Shown here: positions 19,662 through 28,851 of the stretch, piece after piece
Layout of the letters: each line of letters begins with the position of its first letter
How positions within the stretch are numbered: position 1 is the first letter of the stretch
NCBI GenBank assembly: GCA_963848825.1
Contig: CAWKFA010000004.1
Coordinates: 1-64,000 of the forward strand
Source of the DNA: CAVVSQ01 sp963848825
GTDB lineage: Bacteria > Planctomycetota > Planctomycetia > Gemmatales > Gemmataceae
DNA: 64,000 nucleotides
Direction: 5' to 3'
Notes under the pieces: model-generated
The model's database searches: none
Told to the model about the DNA's origin: nothing
What the model saw: the letters and a program-made list of their open reading frames with translations, nothing else
Program-made: the position numbers and the translations under genes

Positions 19662-21401
19662 TCACGCCGCGTTTCGCCTGGGACGCGCTTTCACCTTGAA
19701 GAGGCCGAAAATGTCATCTTCTGTCAGGCCCATGGGCGGCGGCGGCCCGTTCTGTCCTAACATGTCCTGGAATATGCGGCGCTTGGCCTCCAGGATTTCC
19801 GCGATACGCCCCTCAATCGTCCCCTGGCTCACGAAACGCGTGACGAATACCGTTTCCTTTTGGCCCAGCCGGTGGGCCCGGTTGATCGCCTGGTCCTCGA
19901 CCGCGGGGTTCCACCAGCGATCAAACAGAAATACATAATTGGCGAACTGCAAATTGAGCCCGACGCTGCCGGTGCCATAGCTCATCAGCAGTACATGCTT
20001 GCTCTTGTCCTTTTTGAATTGATCGAGAATGGGCTGACGTTGGCGGTGCGGAACCTTGCCGTGAAACAGCAGTGGTCCATAGGGCTCGACTGCCGCCGCG
20101 ATCCTTTCCAGCGGCCCCACCCATTGCGAAAAGACGATGGCCTTGCGCCCTGACTCCGCCACCTCCGCCAGGTCCGCTTGCAGTTGCTCCAGCTTGGCGC
20201 TGTCCCCGGTGGCGGGATCAAAGTTGCATATTTGCTTGAGGCGCATCACCAGCTCGAACACGTGCTGCACCGTGATCATGTCCCCCATTTCATTGAGGTG
20301 CACAATGCCCTCCTCCTCGGCCATCGTGTAGGAGGTGCGCTGGGTCGGCGTCAATTCCAGGTGCGCATCATGAATGACTTTGGGAGGCATATCGGTGGCC
20401 ACGTCTTCCTTGACGCGGCGCAGGATGGCATCGCCGGTTAGTTCCGCCAGCAGTCTCGGCGGCGTGTCCGCCGGCACGCGGTCCGGATCGACAAAAGCGA
20501 AGATGTTGACAAGATCTTCCACCCGGTTTTCGATGGGCGTACCCGTCATCGCCCAGCTCCGGTCCCGCGAAATACCGCGCGCCACCTGCGCCGCCTTCGA
20601 TTCCCGGTTCTTGATCCGCTGCGCCTCGTCCAGCACGACGACGTCGAAATGCACGCGCGGATCTTCGACGAAGGCCGCGTCGCGTGTCAGCAGCTCATAG
20701 TTCACGAGCTTGAGCGGGCATTTCGAACCGAACCACTGGGCACGCCGCGTGTTCGTATCGCCGCCGATGATCTCGAAAGGAATGTCCTCGGCCCAGATCT
20801 TGAGCTCGCGCGTCCAGTTGATGACGAGCGGCTTGGGGCATATCACCAGTGCACGGCGAATGAGCCCACCCTGAAACAGCAAGCGCAAGGCGATCAGTAC
20901 CTGGGCGGTTTTGCCCAGGCCCATTTCATCCGCCAGCAGGGCCGCATGACGCGGCATCAGGAACGCAATGCCCTTGATCTGGTACGGATAGGGTTGAAAT
21001 GGCAACTGCACCTGTTTGCCGGCAAAAATGTCCTCGAGCGCGGGCTGCAACAGATACAGCAGGCGATCCTTGAAGACAACCATATCGCCCGGCGGTTGCA
21101 GCCGGGTGCGTTGTTTGTGCGTTGCCGGCGACGGCGGCGTGTAAAGGCGGGCAGCCGCCGGCCTGGCAGGTGGGAGCACGCCTTCGTTCCCTTCACTCGG
21201 CGAGGGAAAGCGCCACCCCTGGGTCGTGACCTCCATGGCCAGCTTGCCAAGCGTGCGCACCCACGGCGGCTTCGCCAACAGGCTGACGTCGCGGGTGGTA
21301 ACCGTCATCGGCCGCTCGAAGCCGGGTAACGATGTCGTCGCCACCGGCAGCGAAAGATCGACGGCTTGCGTATCCGGCTGGGGCAAGGCTGGGTGAATCA
21401 T
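19662..21401 (-). CDS. SNF2-family DEAD-like helicase
   Basis: A complete 579-residue Swi2/Snf2 ATPase. The N-terminal ~125 residues are unassigned. The first RecA lobe has Walker A GLGKT at 161-165, DEAQ as motif II near residue 258, and TGTPIENR. The second lobe has GSVGLNL and a QAINRAHRLGQ motif VI. Such enzymes translocate on double-stranded DNA and remodel protein-DNA complexes. No nuclease or zinc domain is fused, and no restriction or defence genes are adjacent, so a housekeeping DNA-repair or transcription role is most likely. Confidence 0.92.
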   Translation of the reverse strand: MIHPALPQPDTQAVDLSLPVATTSLPGFERPMTVTTRDVSLLAKPPWVRTLGKLAMEVTTQGWRFPSPSEGNEGVLPPARPAAARLYTPPSPATHKQRTRLQPPGDMVVFKDRLLYLLQPALEDIFAGKQVQLPFQPYPYQIKGIAFLMPRHAALLADEMGLGKTAQVLIALRLLFQGGLIRRALVICPKPLVINWTRELKIWAEDIPFEIIGGDTNTRRAQWFGSKCPLKLVNYELLTRDAAFVEDPRVHFDVVVLDEAQRIKNRESKAAQVARGISRDRSWAMTGTPIENRVEDLVNIFAFVDPDRVPADTPPRLLAELTGDAILRRVKEDVATDMPPKVIHDAHLELTPTQRTSYTMAEEEGIVHLNEMGDMITVQHVFELVMRLKQICNFDPATGDSAKLEQLQADLAEVAESGRKAIVFSQWVGPLERIAAAVEPYGPLLFHGKVPHRQRQPILDQFKKDKSKHVLLMSYGTGSVGLNLQFANYVFLFDRWWNPAVEDQAINRAHRLGQKETVFVTRFVSQGTIEGRIAEILEAKRRIFQDMLGQNGPPPPMGLTEDDIFGLFKVKARPRRNAA

Positions 21402-21552
21402 ATAAGACGGGTCGGGCGGCGGAGGGTGGCGACTTTACTCTTAGGGGGTTCCTTGCACCGCGCACTGGAGTTCGGTATTACCGGAAAGGTTTCGCCAGCT
21501 TGCCTACGCTTCTGTCCCACCGCTTGGAAAATGTACCCGGCAAAGGGTAGTT

Positions 21553-21597
21553 TTGTACAATTATCCGGTCTTTATGGAGAAGTTACAATTTGTACAC
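21553..21597. promoter_or_regulatory. Operator-like inverted repeat
   Basis: The 350-bp gap between the helicase start and the small gene at 21758 contains TTGTACAATT and, 25 bases on, AATTTGTACA. These form an inverted repeat that looks like a dimeric regulator site. Nothing else is recognised in this gap. Confidence 0.3.
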
Positions 21598-21757
21598 TAC
21601 AAGTGAGAAATGAACAGAAGTCCTCAGGCCCCGCCGTAAACAGCCGACTGATAGTGCATTGCAACTAACCGGGCAGAAAACTGCGGTCATGGCATGGCAG
21701 GTGCATTCAGGTTCACTGTACAAAGAATACAAGCCATCAAAAACAAAGGAGACCGCC

Positions 21758-21958
21758 GTGGCCCATATCAACCGAATCACAGGGATGCGAAATGTTACGG
21801 TGGCCGCGAACGGTGTGAACTCGGCGCGGCAAACCGCCAAAACCTTTCGGGCCGAGACGGAAGACGTCCTTCGCGATATGGCCTATGTGTTGCAACTGTC
21901 GCGACGCGTCAAGGATGAAATCATGGCCGACCGCGCTGAAGCTGCCCAGGGCTGGTAG
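21758..21958 (+). CDS. Small hypothetical protein
   Basis: A 66-residue protein starting with GTG at 21758. It is preceded by AAAGGAG with 6-7 bases of spacing, which decides the start over an upstream ATG at 21659. The sequence is charged and predicted helical (RVKDEIMADRAEA), with no membrane segment or known domain. Function unknown. Confidence 0.55.
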   Translation: MAHINRITGMRNVTVAANGVNSARQTAKTFRAETEDVLRDMAYVLQLSRRVKDEIMADRAEAAQGW

Positions 21959-22002
21959 GAGCTCCCGCTCCGCCAGCTTGGGGGCGGCGGGGCAACAGCA
22001 AC

Positions 22003-22284
22003 TTAAATGACTTCCTCATTTTCATCATCTTCATCGTCAGCTTCGTCACCGACCGTTTCACCTTCCTCACCGGCATCGTGACCTTCGAGTGCCTCCCGAG
22101 CCCGCACGGCGTCTTCGGCGCGGACCTGCACCTTCACGCTGAGTGCGATCAGGCCTGGCTCGGCCGCCTGGTTGACGCCGTCCAGAAAACATTGAATTCC
22201 CTCGTCCTCCAGGTAGTTCTTGATGATCTCCGCCTTGATTGGATTGGCGACGGTGTAAACGGTGACCAGTTCATCGGTGTCCAT
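22003..22284 (-). CDS. DUF2007 domain protein
   Basis: A 93-residue protein. Residues 5-65 match the DUF2007 (putative signal-transducing) pattern: LVTVYTVANPIKAEIIKNYL, then GIQCFLDG and VKVQVRAEDAVRAREAL. The last ~20 residues are almost entirely Asp/Glu. The family is small, ferredoxin-like and of unknown role; this copy stands alone. Confidence 0.85.
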   Translation of the reverse strand: MDTDELVTVYTVANPIKAEIIKNYLEDEGIQCFLDGVNQAAEPGLIALSVKVQVRAEDAVRAREALEGHDAGEEGETVGDEADDEDDENEEVI

Positions 22285-22382
22285 TTGGCTCTCCCGTAAC
22301 CTGCACTTCCAGGGTCTCAGTTCAGGGCCACTGTTGCTGTTTTACGTAAATTACCCGTCCCGGCCGCATTTACCCGTCTGTT

Positions 22383-23525
22383 TTACTGGCTTGCCTGAAA
22401 GCGGTTTTGCGCCTTGGACCAGTCGCCGACCGCCGCTTCGAGCGTTACCAACTGCCTTTGCCGCCACACTTCCAGATGGACACGCTGGCCGATCGGCAAG
22501 TTGCTGATCAAGTTGATCAAGTGATTTTCCGAACGGATGGCCACGGTCTCCACTTTCAAGATCACGTCGCTCGGCTTTAACCCCGCCGCCGCGGCAGGCG
22601 TTTCCGGGTAAATCTTTTCAACCAGCGCCCCCTGGACCCGGTCGAGCCCCAACTTGAAAGCTTCGGTCGGCTCGAAAGTATTGGCCAACTGCATTCCCAG
22701 GTAGCCGCGCTGGACTGTTCCCTGCGCCAGGAGCTGAGTGACGATCCGTTTGACGAGGTTGATCGGAATACTGAAGGCCACGCCGCTATTGCTCCCATTA
22801 TGAGAGGCGATGGCGGTGTTGATGCCGATGACTTCGCCTTGCATATCGACGAGGGGACCGCCGCTCGAACCCGGATTGATCGCGGCATCGGTCTGCAGAA
22901 ACTCCTTGATGCGAATAGTGCTGCCCAGGCTCACCTGTCCGCGATCGCGCGCGCTGATGATGCCGTGGCTTACCGATTGATTGAGGCCAAACGGGCTGCC
23001 GATGGCCAGCACCCAGCGTCCTACCTTGGCCTGGTCGCTGTTGCCCAGTGTGGCGGTGGGAAGATTGCCGGTCGCGCTTAAGCTCAGGAGTGCGATATCA
23101 CTTTCCGGATCGGCCCAGACCTGCTCGGGACGAAAGATCCGGCCATCCGCCAAATGAATGGTAATTTGGTCGTTGCGTGCCTGGCTGACGACGTGATTGT
23201 TCGTCAGCACGAAGAAGCCGCTGCGCCCTTCGAGTTTCAAGAGCACACCCGAACCGGATTCCTCGACGGGACGATTTTTGGAGCTGCCCGTCGCATTGGG
23301 TTTGGGTGGTTTGATGGCTTCCACGGACACCACGGCCGGTCCCACGCGGGCGGCAATGGCCTCGAAGCGATCGCTCATGACCTGAAGCGGGTCCGCCCCC
23401 ATCGGGCCGGCAAAGTTGCTTTGCGCTGACAGTCGGGGACCGAACGGCACGTCAATCTGGAAAAGGGAGGTTCCCGCGTAGAAAAATGACAAACCCAACA
23501 GACCGAAAAGAAAGGAACGCTTCAT
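22383..23525 (-). CDS. HtrA/DegP-like serine protease with PDZ domain
   Basis: An N-terminal membrane anchor or signal (MKRSFLFGLLGLSFFYAG) is followed by a trypsin-like domain with the catalytic triad His111 (TNNHVV), Asp143 (SDIALL) and Ser221 (NPGSSGGPL). A single PDZ domain sits at ~290-370 (GYLGMQL, GALVEKIYPETPAAAAGLK). HtrA proteins degrade or chaperone misfolded envelope proteins. The start at 23525 is chosen because it opens the signal segment; the frame extends further upstream without support. A DksA-like gene lies immediately upstream on the same strand. Confidence 0.92.
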   Translation of the reverse strand: MKRSFLFGLLGLSFFYAGTSLFQIDVPFGPRLSAQSNFAGPMGADPLQVMSDRFEAIAARVGPAVVSVEAIKPPKPNATGSSKNRPVEESGSGVLLKLEGRSGFFVLTNNHVVSQARNDQITIHLADGRIFRPEQVWADPESDIALLSLSATGNLPTATLGNSDQAKVGRWVLAIGSPFGLNQSVSHGIISARDRGQVSLGSTIRIKEFLQTDAAINPGSSGGPLVDMQGEVIGINTAIASHNGSNSGVAFSIPINLVKRIVTQLLAQGTVQRGYLGMQLANTFEPTEAFKLGLDRVQGALVEKIYPETPAAAAGLKPSDVILKVETVAIRSENHLINLISNLPIGQRVHLEVWRQRQLVTLEAAVGDWSKAQNRFQASQ

Positions 23526-23750
23526 GGCTACTATCCCCGAAAGAAAGGGAGACGTGAGCGATGCGGCCAGCTCAAAGCCCCGCCGCTCGCCTGCAATTGT
23601 AGACGGAGGAAGGTCGCCGAGATGAGAAAAAACAAGCTTTTTCTTAAGTGCACGAGCCGCGAGCGCCGCAAAAACGCCAAAAGCCCGCGGGTTTAGCGCG
23701 AGCTTTGTGGCTATCTTGAACGTGGCCTGGTAGCACCACGCCACCAGGGG

Positions 23751-24221
23751 TCAACGATTTGACGAAAGATCCATCTCGATTTGGGACAGATTCACTTCGT
23801 GGTGGTCATCCATGGAGTGCGGCGCATCCGACACCTTGCCCCAGTCGTTACCGGAGCCGTCGCCGTACGTACCGTAGAGTTCCATCTCCCGTTGGCACTC
23901 AATACAAGTGGTGCTGAACGGCAGGGCGTTCAGACGTGCCACCGGAATCTTCTTCTGACAGCCTTCGCAAACCCCGAAATTACCCTGTTTGAGTCGCGCC
24001 AGGGCGCGTTCAATTTGGGAAAGCTCGCGGGCTTCCAGCTCAGCGAGTTGCGAAGCAACTTCGTTGCTGCCGGCGTCAAAAGCCGCATCGGCACTGTCGC
24101 CGGTGTCGTTGGACTGGAAATTGCGTAAACCATTAAGCTCGCCGCCCAGGCGGCGTTGTAATTCGTCACGCCGCGAAGTCAAGGATTTATGCAGGCGGAG
24201 CAAGGCGTCTGTGCGTGCCAT
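23751..24221 (-). CDS. DksA/TraR-family zinc-finger protein
   Basis: A 156-residue protein with an N-terminal coiled-coil and a C4 zinc finger (Cys85, Cys88, Cys106, Cys109) in the DksA/TraR arrangement CEGC...CIEC. An acidic tail follows. DksA-like proteins bind the secondary channel of RNA polymerase and adjust transcription with ppGpp. The two acidic residues at the coiled-coil tip of true DksA are not clear here, so it is called DksA-like. It lies ~225 bp upstream of the protease gene. Confidence 0.88.
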   Translation of the reverse strand: MARTDALLRLHKSLTSRRDELQRRLGGELNGLRNFQSNDTGDSADAAFDAGSNEVASQLAELEARELSQIERALARLKQGNFGVCEGCQKKIPVARLNALPFSTTCIECQREMELYGTYGDGSGNDWGKVSDAPHSMDDHHEVNLSQIEMDLSSNR

Positions 24222-25027
24222 GACTCACTACCTTTCTTGTTGCAGATCAAAGTTCTCAAAAACCGCTCACGTTACCAAGCAACTCGGATGCCAATGTTTT
24301 TCTAAAAAGACATCCAAGGCTCAGCAGTTCCTCAAGTCTCACATAACAAACAACTTACATCGACAATTCTGAAAGCAGGGTCCGCCGACAAACCACTTTA
24401 TCCTGCCAGTTCCGCATAAACCGCGTGAACTCGTCTCATTATTGAGCATGCGGACAGCCGCAACTTCAGTCAAACCTCTTTACTTCTCAGAATTCTCGCA
24501 AGTATAGCTGATAAATACGGCCTACGCTTTTTTTTGGCGGGCCGGACCCCATTTCCCATCCTTCGAATCCGTGCAGGCGGGCACAATCGCTACCCACGCA
24601 CCAAAGCACCCACACGGAACAGATTGCCCGCGTCGTCGCTGTTAGTTTGATTAGATACTTGCAGGCGTGATTAGGTTCGGACTCGCCAATTTGCCGAGCT
24701 CATCCTCCTTGTACGTTCTGAGCACCCATCCCTGGTTATTGCTGAAAGGAGCAGCAGGGCTATGCCGTCGGTGGGGGGCCTCGTGCATGCGCCCACATTT
24801 TAATGAGCTACTTTACCCTGTCAAGATGTCTTTCCCCAAATACCGGGATTCTTTTGATCACCCAGGTTATCAGCCAAGTCGATCCGCATTGACGCCCGGC
24901 GCACGCAGAAGGTAGAGTTTGCCGCCCCAACGGCCCACTGACTCTTTTTCCTCTGAATAGGAAGAGCATCCTCCCCGGGAAAGGCCGAAGAATCGATAGG
25001 ATCGTCACAAACGGCTTCTCCAGGTGG
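24222..25027. other. Gene-free region
   Basis: About 800 bp between divergent genes, more AT-rich than its surroundings. The short open frames here lack ribosome binding sites and protein-like composition. No RNA gene or repeat is recognised; it presumably holds the promoters of the DksA-like and peptidase genes. Confidence 0.5.
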
Positions 25028-28000
25028 TTGATGCTCGGTCGGCGGTTGTTGAAAATTTGTTTGCTGCTATTTGGACTGGCCGCGTATGCTGGCCGCGCCG
25101 GGGCCGGCGAACCTCCAGACTGGTTGCCGCATTACGACCTCGACATTCATCTGGATACCGCAGCTCGAACGGGCAAGGTGACCGAGCGCGTTACCTGGAC
25201 CAATCACTTCGATCATGCCATCGGCCAGCTCGTATTCAACGCCCACGCCCGTTACACCATCCCGACCAACGAAATCGGCACCCTGGCCAAAATCCTCGAA
25301 GTCCTGCGCATGTCGCCCACCGAAGCCATGAGCTTCGACGGGCCCGCCCTCGATATCAAAAGCGTCAACTTGATTCAGCCGGCGCCAAATCCTCATGAGC
25401 AAAGAAGCGGTGCCGCTTCTCTCGCGACCGAGCTACCCTTTCACTTCCAGGCCGACAACACCACCGCTCTGGTCATCCCCTTGCCCACAGCGCTGGCGCC
25501 AGGCGAGTCAGTGACCGTGGAATTGCAGCTTGTCCTGGCGCTCCCGGCCAAAAAAGGGCGCTGGGGACAATGGAACGGCGTGACCACCCTGGCCCAGTGG
25601 CTGCCCGTTGTCGCTGTCTATGAAGCCGACGATGATGCGCACGGGCCCGACGCGGCCAAGCAGCACCACGTGACGCGCGGCTGGCAGCCCGCCCCGTTCA
25701 TTCCCTGGCACCAGCCATTTTATAATGAGGCCGGCATTTACTCGGCGCGGATCACGCTGCCCGGCGATCAAAAGCTGGCCTGTTCGGGAGTGATTGCGGA
25801 CAGCAAAAATGTCGCGGACGGCCTGCAAACGCACACGATCGCGCCCATTTGCCTGCGCGATTTCGCGCTTATTTGCAGCGCCCACTTCCAGGAACACTTC
25901 GGGCAGGCGGGAGCAACGCGCATTCGCGTTCTCGCCCTGCCGGAACACGAATTCTATGCCAAAAAAATCGTCGACACCGTCGCCGAAGCCCTGCCCGCCT
26001 ACAATCGCTGGTTCGGCGCCTACCCCTACCCTCAATTCACGGTCGTCGAAGCCTACTTCGGCTGGAACGGCAACGAGTGCGGCAGCCTCGTCATGATCGA
26101 CAATCGCATGTTCGGCATGCCGCACGTGGCGCATAACTATATCGATTACCTCGTTTCCCACGAATTATGCCACCAATGGTGGTATGGCGTCGTCGGCACC
26201 AATGGCTATGCCGAGACCTGGATGGACGAGGGCCTGGCCACCTATTTCAGCCATCGCCTCGTTAATCAAAAGGTCGGCCGCGACAGCAAATTGTTGGATT
26301 ACCCGAGCAACCTGGAGTGGCTCCCCAATATCGCGCGCGAGGATTTCCGCAACTATGGCTACCTCGGCGTGCGCGCCCGCGGCCAGATCTTTCCGACGGT
26401 CCAGGAGATGCCGAAGTATGGCCATCTCGTCAACCTGTCCGCCTATGCTTACGATCGCGGCAGCAAGATCGTGGGCATGATCGAGGAACGTCTGGGCGAG
26501 GCCGCCTTTCTGGACTTCATGCGCGTCGTTTATCACAAGTATCAATACCGCATCCTGCGCGTCGCCGCCTTTCAACGCGAACTCGAAGCCTACACCGGCC
26601 ATTCCTGGGAAGACTTCTTTCGTCACTGGCTGTACGGCACCGGCATGACCGACTGGTCCGTGCAAAGCGTGCAAATCGATGGCCAATCCTCCCCGCTGGC
26701 GCGCCTACCGGCTGGCTGGCGCGGCGGCCAGCGCCGTGACCGCGTCAAGGCCGTGATAACGCTCAAGCAAACCGGCGGCATCAACGAGCCGACCGTCCTG
26801 GGAGTGCGCCTCGACGAAGGCAGCGCCTATCAGTTGCGTATTCCCGTGATGCCCGATGTGTCCCATCTGGAACTCGCTGAATATGGCGCCACGGTGGACT
26901 GCTCCGTGAGCACGCCCCCCTTCGCCTCCACGTCCACCTCGTCACACGGCGACGTGACGGTACGCGTCGAGATCATGCTGCCCAGAGAACCTCTGCAGAT
27001 AGTGGTCGATCCCGATCACATCCTTCTCGATAGCAATCCAACGAACAATTCCTGGAAGCCGGAAATACGCTGGCGCTTGACCCCCCTCTACACCCAGCTT
27101 GAAGAAACCGACGTGACGAACGCGTACGACCGCTGGAACGTAATCGTCGGCCCGTGGCTTTACGGCGCCGCCTACAACGATCCCTGGTATACGCGCTCGC
27201 CCCTGGCAGGCTTCAAGGCATCCGTCTACCGCACCCAGGATGTCGTGGCCGGGGCCTTCGTCGCCTACCGGACCAATGATCGCAATGTGGTAGCCGGCGT
27301 GGATGCCCTGTGGGACCATACGCCGCTTCCCAACACCCAGGTCGGCATGACGGTGGAAAAAAGCCTGTTCACGCTGGGGACCGATACGCCCATCAGTCGC
27401 GGCGTGGTTTATGGCCGTTATATTTTGTTACCCAGTAGCTCGCTCTACTTGCCGCCGTTCGAATACATCGAAACCTTCGCCGTCGATCAAAACCGCAGCC
27501 TGCCCGACCCGCGCAATCCCGTGCCGGGCGCCGATCCCTTCAACGACCGGCCCGGCGTGGGCGTGCATTACCACAAAAATTATCTGACCCCCTACTGGGA
27601 CCCGGAGGGTGGCATCGCCATCGATGCCACCTATCAGTATGGTTTGCCGATCTTCGGCAATGACACGCCGTTCCATCAAGTTTACGGCCAAGTAGCCCTG
27701 GTGAAATACACGCCGCGCCTAGATTTTCTGGGCGATGGTCCCATCCTCGCCTGGCTGCGCCTCACGCTGGGCCTTTCGCGCCGGCGGCGCCGCGGCCGTC
27801 CCGCTGCGCGGTGAGTTCTTCGCCCTCGGCGGCGGCGATCAGTTTCGCGGTTACGACCTGAGTCAGCGCCAGGGCAGCATTACCTGGGTGGGCAGCATCG
27901 AATGGCGCGTACCCCTGATGACGGACCTCGCCTGGGATATCTGCGATCACGTGGCGGGCGTTCGCAACGTCTACTTGGCCCCATTTTATGATGTCGGCGA

Positions 28001-28178
28001 CGCCTATGTGAACGGCCACGCCACCGGCCCCACCGCCCACGCCGTCGGCCTGGGCCTGCGCGTCGACGTCGCCTGGCTAGGCTTAATCGAACGCACCATC
28101 CTCCGCCTCGACGTCGCCAAAGCCGTCGGCAGCGATGCCCCCGTACAAATCTGGTTCGGCGTGCAGCACCCGTTTTAG
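25028..28178 (+). CDS. Secreted M1 aminopeptidase fused to an Omp85-like beta-barrel (frameshifted)
   Basis: A signal peptide precedes an M1 (gluzincin) peptidase: His378-Glu379-x-x-His382 and Glu401 form the HExxH-18-E zinc site, with GNECGS in the place of the exopeptidase motif. After ~residue 720 the sequence turns into alternating beta strands typical of an outer-membrane barrel (TQDVVAGAFVAYRTNDRN, QVGMTVEKSLFTLG). It includes FRGYDL, like the Omp85 loop-6 RGY motif, and ends in a terminal Phe (GVQHPF). The frame breaks near 27775; joining ...LRLTLG to AFRAGGAAAV restores ~1050 residues. The design suggests an aminopeptidase displayed on or passed through the outer membrane. Confidence 0.82.
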
Positions 28179-28198
28179 GCTGTTCGGGGCGAACCCCG

Positions 28199-28675
28199 CC
28201 CCACTTCACGACCCCTTGCCAGCTCGACCGGCAGGAGAGAAAGGTCTGGAGCTAAAAGCAAACCCACCCCACTACACGACCCCTCGCCGGCTCGCCCGGC
28301 AGGTGAGAAAGGTCTGTAGCTAAAAAGCAACCCCACCCCACTTCACGCCCCCTTGCCGGCTCGTCCGGCAGGTGAGAAAGGTCTGTAGCTAAACGCAAAC
28401 CCGCCCCACTTCACGACCCCTCGCCGGCTCGTCCGGCAGGTGAGAAAGGTCTGTAGCTAAACGCAAACCCACCCCACTTCACGACCCCTTGCCGGCTCGA
28501 CCGGCAGGTGAGAAAGGTCTGTAGCTAAAAAGCAAACCCACCCCACTTCACGACCCCTTGCCGGCTCGACCGGCAGGTGAGAAAGGTCTGTAGCTAAAAG
28601 CAAACCCGCCCCACTTCACGACCCCTTGCCGGCTCGACCGGCAGGTGAGAAAGGTCTGTAGCTAAAAGCAAACCA
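28199..28675. repeat. 68-69-bp tandem repeat, seven units
   Basis: Seven units begin at 28199, 28267, 28336, 28404, 28472, 28541 and 28609, directly after the peptidase/barrel gene. Each unit has CCCCACTTCACGACCCC, a perfect 6-bp hairpin TGCCGG-CTCGA-CCGGCA, and GAGAAAGGTCTGTAGCTAAA. The hairpin loop base varies between units. No cas genes are near, and the periodicity is a plain tandem array. The rest of the gap, to 28851, shows nothing recognisable. Confidence 0.95.
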
Positions 28676-28851
28676 GGAGCTTCCCCGGATCGCCTCGGCG
28701 AATGAGAGTGATTGGCCGACGATGTTGGTCGGCACGAATAGAATATTGCAATTTCTATTGCACTCATGGGTTGGTGCAGCCCATCCGTCCGTCGCGCCGA
28801 TGTGTCCGGCGGCATGTCAGTCGACTATCGGCAGATTCTATTCGGTAAAGA

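Noticed and set aside
24667..24915. 82-codon frame in the 24.2-25.0 kb gap
   Set aside because: No ribosome binding site, unlikely composition, no similarity noticed.
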